Notes under the pieces: model-generated | Databases searched by the model: none | What the model was told of the DNA's origin: nothing | The model's input: the letters and a program-made list of their open reading frames with translations, nothing else | Shown: piece after piece, positions 55,898 through 64,000 of the stretch | Position numbering within the stretch: position 1 is the stretch's first letter | How the letters are laid out: each line of letters opens with the position of its first letter | NCBI GenBank assembly: GCA_029216955.1 | Contig: JANAVB010044018.1 | Span: forward strand, 2,451,359 to 2,515,358 | Reading direction: 5' to 3' | Length of the DNA stretch: 64,000 nucleotides | From: Iris pallida | Taxonomy: Eukaryota > Streptophyta > Magnoliopsida > Asparagales > Iridaceae | Made by a program: the position numbers and the translations under genes

Positions 55898-58194
55898 ATA
55901 CACACATATAAGCTATAATTAACTAATCCACAGGCAGTCACAGATAATCTATATCTTATCCATAAATCCCAAGAATAAAGGCAATCGCCCAGATAAATAA
56001 AATATAAGAGTCAAAAGGGAATATAGTTGGGTGGAGACAAATCCACTACCAAACAACTATAAAAAAATAGTCTGAGATAATTGGAGTATGACGTCCCAAA
56101 ACGAAGTAAAATAAAAGGAAAATGTATCAACTATAATGTAGCAAAAGTCATGTCTAGTAAACAAAGATAACTAAATCTCGGAAGGTGAACCTTCCTCAAC
56201 TGAGAATGTGGGATCCAATGCAGAGTTGTGTTCCTGAGGGAAATCCTGGTCATCTAAGCCTGGAGAGATCACTAGGTCCTTAAAGGGACATAACAAGATA
56301 CAAGAAAAACATGCCGTATAAACTGTATAACAAATAAAGAATGAATGCAATAGGGTGCCTAACCAATCTACTGTGAAAATGCAGTTAAGAACAACCTTCA
56401 ACGCATGGGCACTCTGGCTACACTAGGATTGGCATAGTTCCCAATTAGGTCCTAGGGGCCTACGTCCTTAACGCTTCATGAACGTCAGAGGAAAACAGTA
56501 ACAGTAGGGGTAATCTTACATGCATCTCTGGTGGAGCTCACAGATTATAATGGATAAGTGCATATGTGTCCCATACATTAAGGAACTGTTCCCCTACCCC
56601 ATTCCTATCTATGTTGTCTCTACGACACATATAAATCTCTAATAACTGCCAGCTCTACTAATCATACAAATTCTATTTGTAGTTATATCCTAACCGTCGT
56701 ACGTCTTAAACGTATCTGTGGCCAGCCGACTACGCGAGTTCGTGTCCTATATATGACACATAACTCGTGATAACTCAAGTGTCCATGCCATAGGAGATAT
56801 ACCAATACCTCACATCAACGGGGTGATCATCTTGTACTAAGTCATAATGTAGAAAATAAATAAAAGGAATAGGATGACTAATGCAGTCACTCGCACCCAA
56901 GTATGACTAGGAAGCACGGTGTGATAGAAACAAACAGTCAATAAAATAATAAAAGGAAATAATATGATAAATGATAGTAGTAGACAGTAAATGATGGCAA
57001 GGTATCTTGCCTAGAGGTGGTATCCAGAAAATGACAACGTCTAGTAACTTAGATCGTCATAAATCAAGTGCAATAAAAGTCAACTCCTGCAAACATCCTC
57101 GGATGCTGAAATAAACATTATGAACGTTTTTGGCCCAAAAAAATGTCTAAGATCGCCTACCCTTAAGTCCAATTCTGGACACATGGGAAAAATCGTAATT
57201 TCGAGCCAAATTGGTGTCCGCCGTTGCTCTCGCTTTACAGTGAAAAGTGTGCTAAAACCTACGATCTTGAAAGTCATCAAGTATATGTCTACAGGTCCGT
57301 TTAACGATACAAACTCAATCGTATGTCCAAATTTGGATTCCGATGAGCCGTGCACAATTTCGTCCATTGAATCGTGTCGCAGGCCCCCAAAAATATGTTT
57401 CGATCGACCTTCTTAGAATTGGACCAAACCTCACTCACATGACCAGAAAAACGATATGAGTCCAGTGGCACAAGTTTCGTCCCAGGGTGACGAACGGGCA
57501 TGAAGTTGTGGGCTAGTTTGAAAACGGCCGTTAGTATCTCGACTGATATGCATCGATTTCGTCACGTACACATAATGAAATCAAGTTCCGTCATTCCCAC
57601 ACATTATTGAAGTCGATACGCACCTTTTAATATTTTTGTTCGTGACCACATCGCCTAATTTGTCGTGGCGCACGTCGTATCGGTAAATTTTTCTAAAAAT
57701 TTACTATTTGAAAAATAATTTTTTTAGTTTTGGGAATCTGTATTTTGGATGCAGAGTCAATCTACAAAAAGGCTTGGGAAGCCCTATAGGTTGTCTAAAA
57801 CTTTCTTCAATTAGTTTTCGATCATTGTTAAAGGATTGACCAAAATTGATCTTCGAACAGGAGTGGTTGGGCTGGTTGTACACTATTTTCAAAATTAGTT
57901 TTTATCGATCTTTACATTAAATTTCTGGACAATCGACTTAACTATTATCGAATCTATATAATGGGGTTTCAAGAGGGTCAACTAGGCTTCCTATAGGATT
58001 TTACGAAATCAAAAACGATCAACTACATAAGAAGAAAGAGGGTCGAGAAAGGGGTTACCTCGCAGTCGATTTCTCTGTCAGCTGCTACTGCTGCTGTCTG
58101 CTGTGTAGTCAGCCGGCGGCTTGCAGCGGTCGCAGGCAGTAGGATCGAGAGGTTCACGAATTTTGGAAGGGATTACAAAGTTTCGATCATGTAG

Positions 58195-58195
<1 letters not shown>
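55898..58195 (-). repeat. 5' LTR of element F, outer piece
   Basis: Continuation of the LTR ending at 43172, identified by the shared target site of G and by an LTR mini-ORF on the - strand (LCPFKDLVISPGLDD, stop at 56171) placed about 359 bp from the LTR end once G is removed. CTAGGCAAGATACC near 57010 is a GC-donor-like site. I could not find the outer LTR terminus; the right limit given is the microsatellite at 58196 and is uncertain. No gene is seen in 56402-58195. Confidence 0.55.
56171..56322 (-). other. LTR mini-ORF of element F
   Basis: After the acceptor-like GTTATACAG the - strand reads YTACFSCILLCPFK, DLVISPGLDDQDF, then an acidic end (FSVEEGSPSEI) and a stop. CP and GLDD match the G LTR peptide (CPTYYGAGLDD). 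It is the fourth chromovirus LTR in the window with this feature. Confidence 0.4.
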
Positions 58196-58263
<68 letters not shown>

Positions 58264-58599
58264 AAAAATTTACTCAAAATTCAATCGAATTTAAATTCGA
58301 TTTCGAATAGAATTTAAGCGGATCTGAAGTGAATCGATTTAGGATTGGATAGGAAGAAATTTGAATGGAATTGATTAACATTTGGAGTTGATTTGAATCA
58401 ATAGGAAGTTAAAAGTTAACAGCAGCTTTGGCAGCAGGAGAACTTAGGGAATGTTGACTTGCGAGATATCCAATTTCTTCCGAGTATTTGGTTTCTTTTC
58501 ATTTATGCTATATATATATATATAAAATAAAAATTTCTCGCAAGATATCCAACTTCTTGCGAGTATTTGGACTTTTTTTAATATATATATATATATATA

Positions 58600-58657
<58 letters not shown>
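58196..58657. repeat. Microsatellite cluster and an ~80 bp imperfect tandem duplication
   Basis: (TA)n of about 65 bp at 58196-58260, further TA runs at 58509-58524, 58580-58600 and 58609-58657. Between them GCGAGATATCCAATTTCTT and GCAAGATATCCAACTTCTT (58459 and 58539) head two copies of a ~32 bp segment ending GAGTATTTGG. The remaining sequence is AT-rich without a gene; frames rich in Tyr and Ile here are products of the TA repeats. Confidence 0.85.
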
Positions 58658-58660
<3 letters not shown>

Positions 58661-58799
58661 CACAGAACTCTCTCTAGGTTTTGGCGCCGACGATCTGCTT
58701 TCGAGATCATTTTCCACTCCGATTCTGGCTTGGCCTCGGCCGGGCCGGCGTCTCATTCGTGTTAGTGGACCACTTGGCCACTAATACACGTTTATCGCC

Positions 58800-60101
58800 A
58801 TGACAAACTCGACTTTTGCATCGGTGGTGGCGGGCGGATCGCCGTCCCAATTACCATCGATTGCCATAAGATCACCATCATTCTCTCGAGGAGTCCCTGT
58901 TGTGTCTTTCTCAGAGGAGGATGAACAAATCCTATCGGATCCGTTTAAGTTTGCATTGATCGGGAAGTTCTCCCACCAACGTCCATCTATTGATGCTATA
59001 CGTAAAGCTTTTGAGGAGTTCAAGTTTGCTGGATCGGTTAAGGTGGGTCTCATTGATTCGAAACACATTCTCCTTCGGTCGTCACTGGAGGTTGACTTTC
59101 TGAGACTACGTTCTCGTGATATTTGGTATGTGGTTAGGGCCCCTATGCGGTTATTCAAATGGACGAAAGACTTCTCTCCTTCTCAGGAATCTCCTCTATC
59201 TCTTGTCTGGGTTTCTTTCCCTGGCCTCCCTATTTAATTTTTTGCTAAGAATGCTCTGTTTTCCATTGCTTTTGGCATTGGAACACCTCTACGCTTAGAT
59301 AAAGCTACGGAAGACCTCACACGTCCAAGTATGGCGAGAGTTTTCATTGAAGTCGACTCCAGTAAACAGCTGCCTAAACTAGTACGTATCAGTTTGCCAC
59401 ACGGTCGTACATTTGCCCAGACAGTTGAATACGAACATTTCCCGAAGTACTGTACTGCATGTTTCCATCAAGGACATACTAAAGAGGATTGTAAAGCTCA
59501 GAAGGAGAAGGTGCACAATAACAAATTAGAGGGCCTCACTAAAGCCATTCGTAAAAAAGGGAAGGAAGTATTACTTCAGGAGGAGGAACAATCAACTAAA
59601 CACATTAATGACATTCCTAATCATGACATCCCTGGTCCGTCTATGGGTAAAAGTGCTGAGTTATTTTAAGATATGGAGAACTCTGGATTATTAGTTAAGG
59701 ACGGCAACACAAACCTCGACGGAGAGGCTGCTCCCCCGATCACATCGACTGAGGGACAACAAGCCATTGATCTCCCTCTGGCTAGGCACTCCTCTATTGA
59801 TGGCGACAGGAAGAAAGACTCAAATGAGGAAGTTCTACATCAAGACACCAATGCCAATAAGGAGATTGAGGAGGACATATTGTCTGAACAGTCCATTGTT
59901 GAAGAAGGGGTAATTCAAGAGGATTGGGCTGACATTATGGATGAGGAGGAGACAAATGGAGAAAAAGAAGTGCGGCAGGACAAGATACGAAAGAGTCGGG
60001 GCAAGAAGAAGATTTACCCCAAGCCAAGTGAACCGAGACACACAAGATCAACATCAAAAGGTCCATCAACTCAACCTCCCCTATCCTCCAATAATGTTTA
60101 A
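58800..60101 (+). pseudogene. LINE ORF1 (DUF4283 and CCHC knuckle)
   Basis: MTNSTFASVVAGGSP opens a 434-codon frame. DUF4283 region: ALIGKFSHQRPSIDAIRKAF, HILLRSSLEVDFLRL, MRLFKWTKDFSP, VWVSFPGLPI, then a TAA at 59235 where relatives have Gln, FFAKNALFSIAFGIGTPLR, RVFIEVDSS and the knuckle CTACFHQGHTKEDC (CX2CX4HX4C) near 59455-59495. A second TAA at 59667-59669 also stands for Gln or Glu. The acidic C-terminus ends at a TAA at 60099-60101. It binds LINE RNA. No frameshift; only two point stops. Confidence 0.87.
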
Positions 60102-60304
60102 TGTACTGATATGGAATGTTAGAGGGATAGCAGACAAGATGACTCGTAAAAGACTGAAATCTTTGTGTCGCGTACACAAAGTCATGCTGTTGGCTATCAT
60201 TGAGCCGAAAGTTTCCTCTCAACAATTATACTCTTTCCAACTTAAACTTGGTTTTCAATCATCTGTTTCTAATAACAAGGGTAACATATGGATCATGGCG
60301 AGGC
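60094..60304 (+). pseudogene. LINE ORF2, endonuclease N-terminus (truncated by element I)
   Basis: ATG at 60094 reads MFNVLIWNVRGIADKMTRK, LLAIIEPKV and GFQSSVSNNKGNIW, the start of the AP-endonuclease domain of plant L1 ORF2 (Asn in WNVRG and Glu in IEPKV are the first two catalytic positions). It overlaps the end of ORF1 by 8 bp in the +1 frame. The frame is lost at 60305, where the LTR of element I begins. Confidence 0.87.
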
Positions 60305-61591
60305 TGTAGAAGCATGAAAAAGAATAAAGAAAGGTCTATGCGGCCAAGGATCTCCATGCGGCTCAGAGAGCCCATGCGGCTTAGGGGTCCATGCAGTTCA
60401 CGCATCTATGCGGCTCGGATAGACCCAAAGCCACGTGGCCTTCAACAGCTTCTTCCTTCATCTTTGGCTGCATTTAATATCCTGACGGCTGACAGCTCTA
60501 ACATATGACAGCTCTGACATAAAGGCGCAATAATGACTGACATAAAGGCGTGTTTCTAGGGAAGAGGAGAAAATCTTTTCACAGTTGGCTGAATCCACCG
60601 AGTCCCGAGGCATATGGCTGCTGTATTTATGCGGTCATCCACTTTTTGTGGCCGTCCCCTTCATGTGGCCATCCATCTTCATGCGGCTGCATCCTTTATG
60701 CGGCCGCCCCCTTCATGTGGCCACCCATCTTCATGCGACTGCATCCTTTATACGGCAGCCCGTCAGCATGCGGCTGCCTATCCTCATACGGCTGCCCATC
60801 TTCATACGGCTGTTCATCCCCATGCGGCTGCCCATCTTCATGCGGCCGTTCATCCTCATGCGGCCCACTCATATGCGGCTCTGCCAAGATGACCCAATGG
60901 AGGACACGTGGCGCTTGTCACGTCGATTGAGACACATGGCAGTCTTATCTTCCTGGAATTATGGGTGCTAACAAATCCTAACGAAATCAGATTTGTTCCA
61001 ATCACCATAATTGCCCAGATCAAGTCAAATCGAGCAAGTTGGATACGTGGCAAGCCATTACAAGTCGCGAATATTTATGGCAATCAACATTTATTGCCCA
61101 CAGAGATTTGATGTAATCTACATTAATTACCTAGATTTGCTACAATCAGAATGAAGGGCCCAGATTAATTGGTCCTTAACCGCCGACATATCAAGGAGGC
61201 AATCATTGCAAACCCTAATGATGGTATCCCACTCCTATAAATAGCAAGGTGCCATTCTCTTGCAAAGAGGACCTTTTTTTTGGAGGAGAGCACCAGAGCA
61301 CTTGGAGAGACAAAAGCAAGCACAGAGAGAGTAAGGAGAGCATTTCTTCAACGCCAAGCAGATCTTCCCTGGAGCCAAGGCTGCATCCGATCATCCAAGG
61401 AGTAAGGCAGAGCTGCCGTCGCTTTTCCGAGCCTCTACCGTCACCCCCATAATCTAAAATAAACAATTGTACTTAGATTGATGTACCTAGGTTTTCGTTC
61501 CTAGGCTTTCTTTGTACAAGCGAGTTTGTATTGTGAAGTAAAAGTCCAGCCTCCGATAATTGTTCTGTTCTTTTATATTTTATGGCAAACA
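60305..61591 (+). repeat. 5' LTR of element I
   Basis: From TGTAGAAGC to GGCAAACA. It contains a dense array of CATGCGGC-type motifs (60340-60420 and 60612-60895), spaced about 18-36 bp. TATA box at 61236-61243. The three bases CGA separate its end from the primer site. Confidence 0.85.
61236..61243 (+). promoter_or_regulatory. TATA box in the LTR of element I
   Basis: CCTATAAATAGCAAGG is a strong plant TATA sequence. A start about 30 bp downstream (near 61270) would give a ~320 bp R-U5 leader before the gag ATG. Confidence 0.7.
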
Positions 61592-61594
61592 CGA

Positions 61595-61612
61595 TGGCGA
61601 CTCTGCTGGGGA
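61595..61612 (+). other. Primer binding site of element I
   Basis: TGGCGACTCTGCTGGGGA, three bases after the LTR. Element C has two differences (TGGTGACTCTGCTAGGGA). The gag ATG (61594-61596) overlaps its first two bases. Confidence 0.78.
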
Positions 61613-62004
61613 CAAACTTCTCCATGGCTGAGGAGTTGGTGATACAATCGGATGCAGCCAAACTTGGCTCCACACAACAGAAGATGGTCGTCCGCTTCGA
61701 CCAACAGGCGTTCGAAGAAATGCTCTCCGAAGGAAGCGCTGGCCCGGTCCAGAAGCGAACCCGCACAAAGAAGGCTCGCAGGGAGTGGTGGCCAAAGTCA
61801 TTCGCTCCTCCCCAAGCTCTGGACGGAGTACTCTCTACTGCCCAAGACGGCGAAGACAACTCTCATGCGGCTCCACTTCAAGCCATAGAGGACTCTGCTG
61901 TCTCCAAGTCTGGCAGAGAAAAGCACTACGATGTTGGACTTACAGGGGCAAAGAGTGATTCTATGTGCTCCAGGAAGAAGCCGAACAAAGGCACTATCTA
62001 CAAG

Positions 62005-62220
62005 ACGAAGACTCATGCGGCCAAACTTGCCAGCCGCATGCATGATGACCATGCGGTCGAAACTGCCAGCCGAACGCATAACACTCAGGCGGCCAGGATT
62101 CCCAGCTGCGTGGAGAAGACCTATACGGCTGAGACTTCCAGCTGCATGAGGAAAGCCCATGCGGCTACGACTGCCAGCCGCATGAAAACTATTGATTCCA
62201 GCCGCATGACGCCCGCTCCA
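62005..62220 (+). repeat. CATGCGGC-linked repeats in gag of element I
   Basis: Five to six imperfect ~45 bp units pairing CATGCGG(C/T) with CCAGCCGCATG, encoding HAAKLASRM / HAVETASRT / HAATTASRM-like peptides. The same CATGCGGC octamer fills the LTR at 60340-60895. Confidence 0.8.
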
Positions 62221-64000
62221 CGCGGCTCAGTCTTCGATCGCCTCTCCTATGGTCCTGATCTCTCGTACTCCCGAGAAGACATGTCTGACTCTCTCCAGCA
62301 CCACTTTTACTCTTACTACTATACGCCTTCAGGCGCCCGAGTGAAGAAGTCAAGGGTAGTGCGAGCTCGGCGAGCTCAGTCGGCTGTCCCAACCTCTGAC
62401 CATCCGAGCGCTCCACATACTGTTATGCGGGCCTCTGATGGGAAGTTGTACAGAACCACTCGAGTCCAGCCCCCGGCGGCAAATGGACATAGAGGTTCCC
62501 AAAAGTCTCCCAAGGTCCAGGGAGCAAACATGGTCGTTCCGGACCCATCTGACTTGCGTGAGGCTATCCTCCACAAGTGCAAGAAAAGAGAGGGAGCCTC
62601 GGGGTGCAAAGAGTCCTCCCACGGACGTCACTATACCCAAATCATTGTCAACTACTGTTGTAACAATACGACAATACGAGAAGACCGACAGTCCGTCTTC
62701 CAAAGATTATAACAGCCGAGCTCAGAGGATGAGGCACCACCCGTCGTATATTGCAACTCCACTCAAAAAATCCCCGCCGAGGGGAGAGGGAAGAAGATAA
62801 ACGTTTCCAACCCGAAGATCTCAACCACTGTGACTAAGAAACTGTCGTCTAAACGGTTATCCACCACCGGAGTTTTCCAAGGTACCCATTCGAAGATGAA
62901 ATCTACTACAGTAGGAGATTCATCATCCACACCACTGGGGGTTACTAAAACTGGGGGTAGTACTCCTCAAAGCATCTATGATAACCCGATGTACCAAGGA
63001 GATGAGCCCGGGGAAACAACTCTCCCATCAGAAATAGCAGGTGTCGACGTCCCCGAGGACGTCCACGACTCTCAAGATGAAGCAAACTCTGAAGCTGGGG
63101 GTACTATCCCTTCTGAGTCCGAACCAGAGGAGAACATTCCCACATACCCCGATGACTTCTCGGTACAGGGGTATGATTCAGAGGGCACGTCCTCCACCGT
63201 TCCTTCTATCTCTCCTCATGTAAGGACGGTGTTCATGACGGACAGCAATCAAGGCGATTCCAGTGATCGCCAACGTATCGACACTCTGGAGGCCATACTG
63301 CACGCCTTGGTCAAGTCTGTAGACGAGATCAAAGCGGCCCTTCCAACTCTGCAAGGAGAGACGCCTGGCCAAACAAGCGCGGGTCCCACGGTCAATATGG
63401 ACTCAAATTCAGCGGCACCGAACCCGGGTAATAATCCTCCTGAAATGACGGCTCCCACCGCAGCGGATGAGGCCAAAGAAGCAAGAAGAGAAGTCCAGGA
63501 GCTCCGAGCCGTGTTTTACGCTTGAGAAAACTTCCAAGACCTCAGAATACGGCAACCATACCCTGCTGTATGGAGGGATGTCCCCTTCCCACCAAGATAT
63601 AAGCCGTTCAACATCAATCCTTATGATGGCAAGACCTCCGCGAGTCGATACATCACTTACTTCAAAGTCACCACCGACCATCTGCCCCACGACGATGCCA
63701 TCCTCACGCGATTATTCATCGAGGCATTGGAAGGGGTCGCCGTCGACTGGTATCACAACCTGCCAGACAACTGCATCCACTCCTTCGCCAGCTTCAAGCG
63801 CATATTCTTGGAGAGATTTTACGAAGTAGGACAGGACGTCAAAATATCCACCCTCATGGACGTCGTCCAAGGGGAGAAGGAGCTGACAAGAAACTATATT
63901 GAGCGGTTTCGCCAAACCGTAATGAAATTGTCGTCTGGTAACCCGGATTCCTCCTTGATTGAAATTTGCCAAAAGAGATTGCTCCCAATAGTCAGTCTCT

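Larger units (their letters stand above)
58658..60304 (+). mobile_element. Element H: 5' part of an L1-type LINE
   Basis: A 5' leader (58658-58799), ORF1 with a DUF4283 domain and zinc knuckle, and the start of the ORF2 endonuclease. It is cut at 60304 by the LTR of element I; the rest of ORF2 lies outside the window. The upstream limit at the TA microsatellite is approximate. Confidence 0.85.
60305..64000 (+). mobile_element. Element I: Tat/Ogre-type gypsy retrotransposon, 5' part
   Basis: An LTR of 1287 bp starting with the same 17 bases as element C (TGTAGAAGCATGAAAAA), a primer site TGGCGACTCTGCTGGGGA and a long gag that runs off the window. It inserted in LINE H. The left flank of the insertion is GAGGC; the right copy of the target duplication is outside the window. 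Confidence 0.88.
61594..64000 (+). pseudogene. Gag of element I (runs off the window)
   Basis: One frame of about 800 codons with only two stops, TAA at 62710-62712 and TGA at 63523-63525, and no frameshift. Order: MATLLGTNFS and MVVRFDQQAFEEMLSE (also in C), a basic linker, a repeat region (62005-62220), SVFQRL, TTGVFQGTHSK, a GGST/acidic region (SIYDNPMYQGDEPGE), a coiled-coil-like stretch (IDTLEAILHALVKSVDEI), then the Retrotrans_gag domain (IRQPYPAVWRDVPFPPRY, FIEALEGVAVDWYHNLP, FLERFYEVGQDVK, YIERFRQTVMKLSSG). An in-frame ATG at 61582 lies in the LTR; I prefer 61594 because C starts there. Confidence 0.85.

Noticed and set aside
57080..57416. Overlapping ~95-codon frames in the LTR of F
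   Set aside because: No motif, and open on both strands over the same bases; likely chance frames within a long LTR.
58488..58784. Tyr/Ile/Lys-rich frames on both strands around the TA repeats
   Set aside because: They are translations of (TA)n and A runs, not genes.
60585..60971. Overlapping frames of 60-128 codons in the LTR of element I
   Set aside because: All three frames and the reverse are open because the CATGCGGC repeats lack stops; composition-driven (Pro/His/Ala/Cys repeats) and inside an LTR.

Overview
The window is repeat DNA from a plant nuclear genome, almost certainly an angiosperm. I recognise no host gene, rRNA, tRNA or CRISPR array. Nearly every base belongs to LTR retrotransposons nested in one another, with the end of one CACTA DNA transposon, one L1-type LINE and one PIF/Harbinger-like insertion. 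All coding regions carry stops, frameshifts or deletions, so this is old, decayed, probably heterochromatic sequence.

Layout (letters are labels used below). 1-388: end of a CACTA transposon inside copia element A. 389-5730: rest of A, a Ty1/copia element of SIRE/Maximus type on the + strand (integrase, RT, RNase H, an extra ORF3, start of an LTR). 5731-15063: copia element B, same lineage, - strand, with two ~940 bp LTRs, initiator-Met primer site, gag, pol, ORF3 and a 5 bp target duplication (AGATG). B split the LTR of A, which resumes at 15069 and ends at 16213, followed by another primer site and gag (A'). 17368-29294: gypsy element C of the Tat/Ogre group, + strand, with ~1.75 kb LTRs, two RNase H domains and target duplication ATGAT; it interrupts the gag of A', which resumes at 29295. 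C itself holds a 1.04 kb PIF/Harbinger-like element.

29850-38186: gypsy chromovirus D (Tekay/Del type), + strand, 5' LTR truncated. 38187-40219: a possible copia LTR scrap and the 3' part of another chromovirus LTR (E). 40220-43171: inverted, internally deleted chromovirus F (- strand), whose 5' LTR (43172-43257 plus 55898 onward) was split by chromovirus G (43258-55892, + strand, 3.8-4.0 kb LTRs, target duplication TCCCC). 58658-60304: 5' part of L1 LINE H, cut by a second Tat-type gypsy element I (60305 to beyond the window end).

Most interesting signals. (1) D and G carry a GT...AG intron-like insertion at exactly the same codon boundary of pol, between integrase and chromodomain, with different lengths and unrelated sequence; F reads straight through that site. 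(2) The long LTRs of D, E, F and G, although very different in sequence, each contain a short stop-terminated reading frame with a CP...(Y)G signature about 290-360 bp before the LTR end, preceded in most by acceptor-like and GC-type donor-like sites. (3) Both SIRE-like elements keep a third ORF after pol, preceded by short palindromes like those of the LTR promoter region.

How the genes work together: each LTR element encodes Gag (particle), protease, integrase and RT/RNase H from one transcript started in the 5' LTR and primed by a host tRNA at the PBS. The LINE encodes an RNA-binding ORF1 protein and an endonuclease/RT. None of the copies here looks able to act on its own.
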